64,000 nucleotides of DNA from Gemmatimonadaceae bacterium (lineage in GTDB: Bacteria; Gemmatimonadota; Gemmatimonadetes; Gemmatimonadales; Gemmatimonadaceae): the NCBI GenBank assembly GCA_020846935.1, contig JADLCY010000014.1, positions 62,001 through 126,000 of the forward strand, read 5' to 3'. Under the pieces are notes generated by a model. The model saw only the letters and a list, made by a program, of their open reading frames with translations, was not told the DNA's origin and searched no databases. This document shows, piece after piece, positions 57,181-64,000 of the stretch. Both the position numbers and the translations under genes were made by a program. Each line of letters begins with the position of its first letter. The first letter of the stretch is position 1.

Positions 57181-57226
57181 TGCTGTACGGCATGCGGGTC
57201 GATCCCGCGCCCCGTGACTCCGCCGC

Positions 57227-57275
57227 TCCGTCCACGCGCCTCTGGCGCCCGTCCATCAGTCCATCCGCCGTCCCG
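57227..57275 (+). repeat. CCGTCC-type repeat upstream of proS
   Basis: CCGTCCACGCGCC, CCCGTCCATCAGTCCATCC and CCGTCCCG follow each other up to the proS start region and resemble the right arms near 6833 and 35101. A direct repeat GATGTCC-GATGTCC then covers 57275-57288. Confidence 0.5.
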
Positions 57276-57282
57276 ATGTCCG

Positions 57283-58800
57283 ATGTCCGATGACAAGAAG
57301 CTGACCACTCGCGCCGAGGACTTCAGCGCGTGGTACAACGAAGTCGTGTTGCGCGCGCAGCTGGCGGACTACTCGCCCGTGCGTGGGTGCATGGTGATCC
57401 GTCCCGATGGCTACGGTATCTGGGAGCGCATGCAGCGTGCGCTGGACGACGCCTTCAAGGCCACGGGACACCGCAACGCCTACTTCCCGCTTTTCATCCC
57501 CGAAAGCTTCCTGCACAAGGAGGCTGAACATGTCGAGGGTTTTGCGCCGGAGGCCGCGGTCGTCACGCATGGCGGCGGCAAGAAGCTCGAGGAGCCGCTC
57601 GTCGTGCGGCCCACGTCGGAGACGATCATCTATTCGATGTTCGCCAAGTGGGTGCAGAGCTATCGCGACCTGCCCATCCTGATCAATCAGTGGGCGAACG
57701 TGGTCCGCTGGGAGATGCGGACACGCCTGTTCCTGCGCACGCTGGAGTTTCTCTGGCAGGAAGGCCACACAGCGCACGCCACGCACGATGAAGCGGAGAC
57801 CGAAGCGCGCCTGATCCTCGGCGTCTACCGCAAGTTCATGGAGGAGCACATGGCGATGCCGGTGCTCACCGGTCTCAAGACGCCGAGCGAGAAGTTCGCC
57901 GGCGCCCTGCGGACGTATTCGTGCGAGGCCATGATGCAGGACAACAAAGCCTTGCAGGCGGGGACGTCGCACAACCTCGGGCAGAACTTCGCGAAGGCCT
58001 TCGAGCTGCAGTACCAGTCGGAGTCGGGTGGGATGGAGTTTGCATGGAACACGAGCTGGGGGGTCTCGACGCGCATGATTGGCGGGCTCGTGATGACGCA
58101 TGGCGACGACAACGGGCTGCGCATTCCTCCCCGGCTCGCGCCCACCGAAGTCGTGATCGTGCCGATCTGGAAGTCGGAGGAGGAGCGCGCGCAGTTGCTC
58201 GAGGCCGCCAGCCGGGTGAAGCAGGATCTTCAGACGTGGTCCGGCCGCGGGGACGACCGCATGCGCGTGCACGTGGACGCGCGCGAGGGCATCAAGCCCG
58301 GCGCCAAGTACTATGAGTGGGAACTGCGCGGCGTGCCGCTTCGGCTCGAACTCGGCCCGCGCGACCTGCAGGCGAATGCGTGCATGGCCGCGCGCCGGGA
58401 CAGCAACTTCATCGGCGCAGCGCCGGCCGAAGCGCCAGGAGGAAAGCCCGCGAGCCGCAAGGCGACGCTTTCGCTCGACGGTCTGCCAGCCACGATTCAC
58501 GGGGTGCTGGGGAGCATTCAGTCCGACATGCTCGCGGCCGCGAGAGCGCGGCGCGAGGCCAACAGCATCCGCGAGCCGGTGACGTACGATCGCTTCCGGG
58601 AAATCATGGAAGGGGACGGCGCGTTCGTGTATGCGGGTTGGAACGGCGATCCGGCTGTGGAAGCCCGGGTGAAGGAGGAGACCAAAGCAACGATCCGCTG
58701 CATCCCCGACGCCGAGTTCCGTTCGCCGACGGCTCCGTCACGCTGCATGGTGACCGGCGAACCGGCGATGCACGAGGTCGTGTGGGCGAAAGCGTACTGA
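57283..58800 (+). CDS. proS: Prolyl-tRNA synthetase, archaeal/eukaryal type
   Basis: The 505-residue protein lacks the large editing insertion of E. coli-type ProRS. It has the short form with an extra C-terminal domain: GCMVIRPDGYGIWERMQRAL, RNAYFPLFIPESFLHKEAEH, LVVRPTSETIIYSMFAKWVQ, FLWQEGHTAHATHDEAETEA and a C-terminal zinc-like/terminal-Tyr end (HEVVWAKAY). I selected ATG 57283 (SDDKKLTTRAEDFSAWYNEV). An out-of-frame ATG seven bases earlier opens a five-codon frame ending in TGA across the start. Confidence 0.95.
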   Translation: MSDDKKLTTRAEDFSAWYNEVVLRAQLADYSPVRGCMVIRPDGYGIWERMQRALDDAFKATGHRNAYFPLFIPESFLHKEAEHVEGFAPEAAVVTHGGGKKLEEPLVVRPTSETIIYSMFAKWVQSYRDLPILINQWANVVRWEMRTRLFLRTLEFLWQEGHTAHATHDEAETEARLILGVYRKFMEEHMAMPVLTGLKTPSEKFAGALRTYSCEAMMQDNKALQAGTSHNLGQNFAKAFELQYQSESGGMEFAWNTSWGVSTRMIGGLVMTHGDDNGLRIPPRLAPTEVVIVPIWKSEEERAQLLEAASRVKQDLQTWSGRGDDRMRVHVDAREGIKPGAKYYEWELRGVPLRLELGPRDLQANACMAARRDSNFIGAAPAEAPGGKPASRKATLSLDGLPATIHGVLGSIQSDMLAAARARREANSIREPVTYDRFREIMEGDGAFVYAGWNGDPAVEARVKEETKATIRCIPDAEFRSPTAPSRCMVTGEPAMHEVVWAKAY

Positions 58801-60071
58801 CATCCAGCCCGGCGTTTGGCCGGGTCGACGGGACGTTGCACGGCGAGCGCGTGGCGCTGGACGCGCTCGCGGCCGCCGTGGGCACCCCCGTCTACGCCTA
58901 CAGCTCGGCAACGATCGCGGCGCGATTCGCGCGACTCGACGCGGTCCTCGCGCCGATTCCGCATCGCATTCACTACGCCTGCAAGGCCAACGGGAACCTC
59001 GCCATCCTCTCGCTCCTGCGTTCCCTCGGCGCCCGCGTGGACGTCGTGTCTGGCGGAGAGCTGTTCCGCGCTCGCCGCGCCGGCTTTGCCGGCCGCGACA
59101 TCATTTTTGGCGGCGTCGGCAAGTCGGAGGCGGAACTCGGCGAGGCCCTCGATGCGGGCGTGCACCTCGTCTCCGTGGAATCGGCGACCGAGCTGCGCAT
59201 GCTCGATGCCATCGCCCGTGAGCGTGGCGTGGTCGCACGCGTGGGCCTGCGCGTGAACCCGGAGGTCGCCGTCGAGAGTTTTCACGACTACATCAAGACC
59301 GGGCAGAAGGGAAACAAGTTCGGCGTGCCGTATGACCAGGCCGACGCCGTCGCGCGCCTGGCGATGACGCTGCCAAACGTCGCGCTTGTCGCCATTGGCA
59401 TGCATATCGGGTCGCAGCTCTCGCAGCTGCAGCCCTATGGCGACGGTATCGAGCGACTGGAGCAGCTCATCACCTCGGTGCGCGCGGCCGGGGTCGACAC
59501 GCTGGAGCACGTGGACATTGGTGGCGGGATCTTTGTACCCTACGACGACGAACCGCCTGCCGACCTCGATGCCTACGCGTCGCTGGTGGTTCCGGCGATC
59601 CGGCGCATCGGCCTCGAACTCATCGTCGAGCCCGGGCGATTCCTGGTCGCGGAGTCCGGCGTGCTGCTCACGCGCGTCCTCTACCGAAAGCGCAGCGGCG
59701 GACGCGAGCTGCTCATCACCGACGCGGGCATGACGGACCTGTTGCGTCCCTCGCACTACGACGCGTATCACCGGATCAGCGCCGTGCACCACACGACAGC
59801 CCGCGCGACCTTCGACGTGGTGGGCCCCATTTGCGAGAGTGGCGACTTCCTCGCCATCGATCGCGAGATGGACGACGTGGACGCGGGTGCGCTCCTGTGC
59901 GTCTGGACGGCGGGCGCGTACGGCTCCAGCATGTCGTCGAACTACAATGCACGGCCGCGGGCCGCCGAGGTGCTGCTGGATGGCGATCGGTGGGCCATCG
60001 TGACCGCGCGCGAACGGTACGAGGACCTGGTGCGACGAGAGACGACCACGCCGCAGTGGAGGACGACCTGA
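58782..60071 (+). CDS. lysA: Diaminopimelate decarboxylase
   Basis: It converts meso-diaminopimelate to lysine with pyridoxal phosphate. The 429-residue protein (GTG 58782, overlapping proS by 19 bases) carries HYACKANGN with the PLP Lys68, GMHIGSQLSQLQPY, EHVDIGGGIFVPYDD, LIVEPGRFLVAESG and GPICESGDFLAIDREM with the active Cys. It is separated by 47 kb from the dap operon. The precise start is uncertain because the N terminus lies inside proS. Confidence 0.94.
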   Translation: MGESVLTSSPAFGRVDGTLHGERVALDALAAAVGTPVYAYSSATIAARFARLDAVLAPIPHRIHYACKANGNLAILSLLRSLGARVDVVSGGELFRARRAGFAGRDIIFGGVGKSEAELGEALDAGVHLVSVESATELRMLDAIARERGVVARVGLRVNPEVAVESFHDYIKTGQKGNKFGVPYDQADAVARLAMTLPNVALVAIGMHIGSQLSQLQPYGDGIERLEQLITSVRAAGVDTLEHVDIGGGIFVPYDDEPPADLDAYASLVVPAIRRIGLELIVEPGRFLVAESGVLLTRVLYRKRSGGRELLITDAGMTDLLRPSHYDAYHRISAVHHTTARATFDVVGPICESGDFLAIDREMDDVDAGALLCVWTAGAYGSSMSSNYNARPRAAEVLLDGDRWAIVTARERYEDLVRRETTTPQWRTT

Positions 60072-60595
60072 TGAAGGTGGGACTGCTGTCCGACACGCAC
60101 GACCGCCTCCCGGCCATCGAGGCGTTGTTGCGCTACATGCAGGAGCATGGCGTGAACCTGGTGCTGCATGCGGGGGACTTCTGCGCGCCGTTTTCCCTCA
60201 AGCCATTCGTGGATGCCAACATGCCCGTGATCGGCGTCTTTGGCCGCAACGACGGTGACCGCGAGGGGTTGCGCGCGTTCGCCCAGCGGGGCGTCGGGAT
60301 CGAACTGTTCGAGGGACCGCACTCCATGGAACTCGGCGGGCAGCGGATCCTCATGGTCCACGACCTCAGCGATGCCAACCCGCGATCGCTGGAGAGTCAC
60401 CAGGTGGTGCTTCATGGATTCACGCACCGCGAGGAGATGAAGTCGCGCGCCGAGACGCTGATCGTGAATCCGGGCGAAGGCTGCGGCTGGCTGCACGGCG
60501 AGCCGAGTGGCGCGATCCTGGACCTGCAGACCCGCGACGTGCAGTTCTTCAAGCTCAAGGACGTCCACACCTTCAAGCCAGCCGATACCGCGTGA
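60071..60595 (+). CDS. Metallophosphoesterase, YfcE/MJ0936 type
   Basis: The 174-residue calcineurin-like phosphodiesterase has the dimetal signature: [11 protein letters not shown] (Asp8, His10), [22 protein letters not shown] and HDLSDANP, then [14 protein letters not shown] with the final His and VNPGEGCGW. Members cleave phosphodiester model substrates and have unclear cellular roles. It is coupled to lysA (TGATG) and guaA (GTGA). Confidence 0.9.
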   Translation: MKVGLLSDTHDRLPAIEALLRYMQEHGVNLVLHAGDFCAPFSLKPFVDANMPVIGVFGRNDGDREGLRAFAQRGVGIELFEGPHSMELGGQRILMVHDLSDANPRSLESHQVVLHGFTHREEMKSRAETLIVNPGEGCGWLHGEPSGAILDLQTRDVQFFKLKDVHTFKPADTA

Positions 60596-62175
60596 GCGCT
60601 GACGCCACCGCCCGACCCACCGGCCGCGATGCGGCTGGCGACCGTATCCTCATTCTCGACTGCGGGTCGCAGTTCACGCAGCTCATCGCGCGGCGCGTGC
60701 GAGAGGCGCGGGTGTATTCGGAGATCCACCCACCGCGCTCACTCGAGTGGGTGAAGGCGTTCAAGCCGACCGGCATCATCCTTTCCGGCGGACCCTCGTC
60801 CGTCACGGATGAGGGCGCGCCGACGTTTGATCCCGGCATTCTCGACGTCGCGCCGGTACTGGGCGTGTGTTATGGCATGCAGTGGATCGCGCAGCACGCC
60901 GGCGGGGAGGTGAAGGGGGGTGGTCGCCGTGAGTACGGCCGTGCCGAAGTGACCGTGGGCGAGGCACGAGGCGTCTTCAGTGGCTTTGCGCCCGGTGAGC
61001 GCACGCAGGTCTGGATGAGCCACGGCGATCATATCGAGTCGGTGCCGCCGGGCTACGTCGTGACGGCGTCGAGCGCGGACAATCCGGTGGTCGCGATGCG
61101 CCACGCATCCAGGCCGATCCACGCCATCCAGTTTCACGCCGAGGTGTCCCACACGACGCGGGGCGCCGACATGATCAGCAACTTCCTGTTTGAGGTCTGC
61201 CGCTGCACCCCCGGGTGGACGCCGGGGCACTTCATCGAGGATGAGGTCGCGCGCATCCGCCATCTGGTGGGCGAGCAGCACGTGATCTGCGGCTTGTCCG
61301 GTGGCGTCGACTCGTCGGTGGCCGCCGCCCTGGTGCACCGCGCCATCGGAGACCAGCTCACGTGCATCTTCGTGGACACGGGGCTGTTGCGGCTGCACGA
61401 GCGTGAGCAGGTCGAGCGCACGTTCAGGGCGCACCTGGGGATCCGGTTGGTCACGGTGCGGGCCGAGGCGCGCTTTCTCGACGCGCTGGCCGGCGTGGAC
61501 GATCCGGAGCGGAAGCGACGCATCATCGGGCACACGTTCATCGACGTGTTCGAGGACGCCGCGGCCGAGGCAGGGAAGGACGCTGCATTTCTCGTTCAGG
61601 GCACGCTCTATCCCGACGTCATCGAGTCGGTGTCGGCCAAGGGCGGTCCTTCGGCGACCATCAAGACGCACCACAATGTCGGTGGCCTCAAACCGGGGAT
61701 GACGTTCCGACTCATCGAGCCTTTGCGCGAACTCTTCAAGGATGAGGTGCGAAACGTTGGCCGCGAACTTGGGCTTCCCGAGGAGATGGTCGGCCGGCAT
61801 CCGTTCCCGGGGCCGGGCCTGGCGATTCGCGTCCTGGGTGACGTGACCGAGGCGCGGCTCGAGGTCCTGCGCCAGGCCGACGCCATCTACCTCGAGGAGA
61901 TCCGGAGCGCCGGGCTGTACGATGACATCTGGCAGGCATTCGCCGTGTTGTTGCCGGTGCGCTCGGTGGGCGTGATGGGTGACTATCGCACGTACGAAAA
62001 CGTGCTGGCGCTGCGCGCGGTCACGAGTACCGATGGCATGACCGCCGACTGGTACCCGTACCCGCCCGAGGTCCTTTCGCGCATGTCGAGTCGGATCATC
62101 AACGAAGTGAAGGGGGTGAACCGGGTGGTGTACGACGTGAGTTCCAAGCCACCGGCCACGATCGAGTGGGAGTAG
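60592..62175 (+). CDS. guaA: GMP synthase (glutamine-hydrolysing)
   Basis: It converts XMP to GMP. The 527 residues contain an N-terminal glutaminase with GVCYGMQW (Cys93) and [12 protein letters not shown] carrying the catalytic His (the usual Pro after His is Ala), a PP-ATPase loop [15 protein letters not shown] near 237, and the dimerisation domain [20 protein letters not shown]. The C-terminal [14 protein letters not shown] is the standard ending. Start GTG 60592 overlaps the phosphoesterase stop. Confidence 0.97.
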   Translation: MSADATARPTGRDAAGDRILILDCGSQFTQLIARRVREARVYSEIHPPRSLEWVKAFKPTGIILSGGPSSVTDEGAPTFDPGILDVAPVLGVCYGMQWIAQHAGGEVKGGGRREYGRAEVTVGEARGVFSGFAPGERTQVWMSHGDHIESVPPGYVVTASSADNPVVAMRHASRPIHAIQFHAEVSHTTRGADMISNFLFEVCRCTPGWTPGHFIEDEVARIRHLVGEQHVICGLSGGVDSSVAAALVHRAIGDQLTCIFVDTGLLRLHEREQVERTFRAHLGIRLVTVRAEARFLDALAGVDDPERKRRIIGHTFIDVFEDAAAEAGKDAAFLVQGTLYPDVIESVSAKGGPSATIKTHHNVGGLKPGMTFRLIEPLRELFKDEVRNVGRELGLPEEMVGRHPFPGPGLAIRVLGDVTEARLEVLRQADAIYLEEIRSAGLYDDIWQAFAVLLPVRSVGVMGDYRTYENVLALRAVTSTDGMTADWYPYPPEVLSRMSSRIINEVKGVNRVVYDVSSKPPATIEWE

Positions 62176-63542
62176 GCGCCACGCCGGGGGCGCTGCGATG
62201 GCCGACCCATCGCGAGCTCATCGACGTGGCGCGACTCGCGGCACCGATCGTTGCCGTGCAGGTCGGGCTGATGACGATGGGCGCCGTCGACGCGGCAATG
62301 CTCGGGCGGGTGTCCCCGGCGGCCATGGCGGGTGGTGCGCTCGGCAACCTGTACTGGATGCTGGCCACGATGGTCGGTCAGGGCGCGGTGCATGCGCTCG
62401 ACCCCATCGTTTCCCAGGCCCTGGGTGCCGGCGACGCGGCCGCCGCGGGACGCGGCGTGAAGCGAGGCCTCGTGTTGGGTGCACTCCTGTCCCTGCCCGC
62501 CGCGTTGGTCCTCGTACCGGCCGAGCCGGTGTTGCGGTGGCTCGGGCAGCCGGAGGACGTGGCCGCCCTTGCCGGTGACTACACGCTGGCCTGCGTACCG
62601 GGTACCATCGCGTACTACTGGTTCTTTGCCCTGCGCCAGAGCCTGCAAGCCATGCGCCGCGTCTGGCCTCTGATCCTTACGGTCGTTGGGGCCAACCTGC
62701 TCAACGTCTTCCTGGATTGGGTGCTCATCTTCGGGCGTCTGGGCGCGCCAGCGCTCGGGACCACGGGCGCCGCCATCGCCACGTCGATCGGACGCTGGGC
62801 CATGGTGCTGATCCTCGGCGGCATCGGCTGGCGATACCTGCGGCCGCATCTTCGCGGGTCCTGGCGGTCGGCGCTCCGGTGGACGGCGCTCACGCCGATG
62901 CTGCGCATCGGCCTGCCCATCGGTGTGCACCAGTGGCTCGAGATGGCGGCATTCGGCGGCGCGCTGCTGCTCGTTGGGCGCTTTGGCACGGTGCCCCTTG
63001 CCGCGCACAACCTGACGATCCAGATCGTCGCGCTCACCTACATGGTGCCGTTAGGCACCGCGAGCGCGGCTGCCGTCCTGGTGGGGCACGCCGTGGGGCG
63101 CGGCGATGCCGATGGCGCACGCCGGGAGGCCAGTGCCGCGCTGGTGTGCGGTGTGGGCTTCATGGCGATCGCCGCGCTGGTGATCGTCGCCGTGCCGGAG
63201 ACTCTGGCGAGGGCCTTCTCGATCGAGCCGGCCGTTGTTGCACTCGGAGCCAGGTTCCTCCCGATCGCGGCCGCGTTCCAGGTGTTCGACGGGATACAGG
63301 GCGTGTCGAGCGGCATCCTTCGCGGTCTTGGCGATACGCGGATCCCAATGCTGCTCAATCTCGTTGGGTTCGTGCTGATCGGGATCCCGGTGGCCGCCAT
63401 CCTCGCATTCCCGCTCGGGATCGGGCCCGAGGGCGTGTGGTGGGGCCTGGTGGTGTGCCTCGCCGTGGTCGCTGCCCTGTTGGCTGCCCGCGTGCGCACT
63501 CGGCTCAGCGGCGCTCTCGTGCGCGTGGAGTCAGCGCACTAG
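62166..63542 (+). CDS. MATE family multidrug/cation antiporter
   Basis: A 458-residue membrane protein with twelve hydrophobic segments arranged as two homologous halves, for example [20 protein letters not shown] and [20 protein letters not shown] in the first, and [20 protein letters not shown] and [20 protein letters not shown] in the second. [20 protein letters not shown] is the typical MATE turn before the last helices. It would export toxic cations or drugs using H+ or Na+. Start GTG 62166 overlaps guaA by 10 bases. A TTA codon in CGTTAGGC lies at 63051. Confidence 0.93.
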   Translation: MGVGATPGALRWPTHRELIDVARLAAPIVAVQVGLMTMGAVDAAMLGRVSPAAMAGGALGNLYWMLATMVGQGAVHALDPIVSQALGAGDAAAAGRGVKRGLVLGALLSLPAALVLVPAEPVLRWLGQPEDVAALAGDYTLACVPGTIAYYWFFALRQSLQAMRRVWPLILTVVGANLLNVFLDWVLIFGRLGAPALGTTGAAIATSIGRWAMVLILGGIGWRYLRPHLRGSWRSALRWTALTPMLRIGLPIGVHQWLEMAAFGGALLLVGRFGTVPLAAHNLTIQIVALTYMVPLGTASAAAVLVGHAVGRGDADGARREASAALVCGVGFMAIAALVIVAVPETLARAFSIEPAVVALGARFLPIAAAFQVFDGIQGVSSGILRGLGDTRIPMLLNLVGFVLIGIPVAAILAFPLGIGPEGVWWGLVVCLAVVAALLAARVRTRLSGALVRVESAH

Positions 63543-63635
63543 CTCGGGGTAGGCCGACCAATCTGAACTCACTTTACCACACATCAGCACCATGCGCGGG
63601 CCGCGCGGGGGCCTGACCCTGGGGGACGTCCCGAA

Positions 63636-64000
63636 CTACACACCCTTCTCTTCGAGGAGCGCCATGAACTCCGCGGGCGACTGGATCCCCAGCAGGCGAT
63701 CGGGTACGTCAGGCTCCTTGGAGAACTGGGCGATCTTGCCGAGCACGGGCAGGTACTGATTTGAGACTTCCAGCGGCGGCGCGACGATCAGGAAGAAAAA
63801 GCGCACCGGCTTCTCATCGATCGCCTTGAAGTCCAGGCCCTCCACCCGTCGCCCGAACGCCACCCGCAGCTTGTTCACGACGAGCGAGCGGCAGTGCGGG
63901 ATCGCGATGTTGCGGCCAATACCAGTGGACCCGAGGTTCTCCCGACGCTTCAGCATCTTGAAGAGCATGCTCTCGGACTTCTCGTCGAGCTTGAGGAGCC
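63636..64000 (-). CDS. PTS EIIA domain protein, PtsN-like, 5' end beyond the window
   Basis: The visible ~121 residues are the C-terminal part of a fructose/mannitol-class EIIA domain: the phosphorylatable His is in GIGRNIAIPHCRSLVVNKLR, followed by GLDFKAIDEKPVRFFFLIVA and KIAQFSKEPDVPDRLLGIQS. This matches nitrogen-PTS EIIA (PtsN), a regulatory rather than transport protein. The frame continues past 64000 through LLKLDEKSESMLFKMLKRRE, so the start is missing. It is convergent with the MATE gene, with a 93-base spacer lacking obvious structure. Confidence 0.85.
   Translation of the reverse strand, partial: LLKLDEKSESMLFKMLKRRENLGSTGIGRNIAIPHCRSLVVNKLRVAFGRRVEGLDFKAIDEKPVRFFFLIVAPPLEVSNQYLPVLGKIAQFSKEPDVPDRLLGIQSPAEFMALLEEKGV

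Overview
The window is high-G+C chromosomal DNA (by eye about two thirds G+C) packed with housekeeping genes, mostly on the + strand. The content suggests a Gram-negative, rod-shaped, aerobic heterotroph, most likely of the phylum Gemmatimonadota. The grounds are a SusC/SusD outer-membrane pair, a PEGA-domain Ser/Thr kinase, an archaeal-type prolyl-tRNA synthetase, long exported proteins that match no family I know, and the gene mix as a whole. No 16S rRNA is present, so the assignment is inference. I found no phage, insertion sequence, plasmid function or CRISPR array.

Layout. 1-5.3 kb: the tail of a penicillin-acylase-like gene, an exported M19-type dipeptidase, a minus-strand outer-membrane orphan, and a sugar-related protein translationally coupled to galactokinase (galK, ending at 6.4 kb). 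6.6 kb: tRNA-Leu(UAA). 6.9-13.7 kb: a tightly overlapped operon for lysine/diaminopimelate synthesis (M20 deacylase, lysC, dapB, dapA, dapD) continuing into aroA and cmk. 13.8-16.1 kb: a radical SAM protein and a glycosyltransferase overlapping it. 16.3-18.0 kb: rpsA with a good promoter and a hairpin terminator. 18.2-22.3 kb (minus): soluble transhydrogenase sthA followed by a hybrid sensor kinase. 22.4-27.2 kb: an acyl-CoA carboxylase locus (carboxyltransferase, biotin carboxylase, biotin carrier) with an RNA methyltransferase gene inside. 27.3-31.6 kb: susC/susD. 31.9-39.97 kb: rplM-rpsI, rpsB-tsf, pyrH-frr-cdsA-dxr-rseP and a small exported protein. 40.1-41.8 kb (minus): a Ser/Thr kinase. 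41.9-47.5 kb: rpsO, pnp, an M16 protease, ald and dut. 47.8-53.4 kb: the rod-shape operon mreB-mreC-mreD-mrdA-rodA. 53.7-63.5 kb: accD, folC, hisS, proS, lysA, a phosphoesterase, guaA and a MATE transporter. The window ends inside a minus-strand PtsN-like gene.

How it fits together. Two separate loci feed diaminopimelate and lysine (dap genes at 7-12 kb, lysA at 58.8 kb). Diaminopimelate also supplies the peptidoglycan built by the mre/mrdA/rodA machinery. CdsA and AccD serve membrane lipid synthesis, Dxr the isoprenoid pathway, and RseP envelope stress control. Many adjacent genes share ATGA, GTGA or TGATG stop/start overlaps, so translational coupling is widespread.

The most unusual signal is not a gene. 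The octamer CGTTAGGC occurs ten times, nearly always on the coding strand. It accounts for five of the seven TTA leucine codons I could find and supplies the TAG stop of three genes. Other points worth attention are a cdsA that appears to start at ATC behind a perfect Shine-Dalgarno sequence, and a family of GGATGGACGG-type intergenic repeats.
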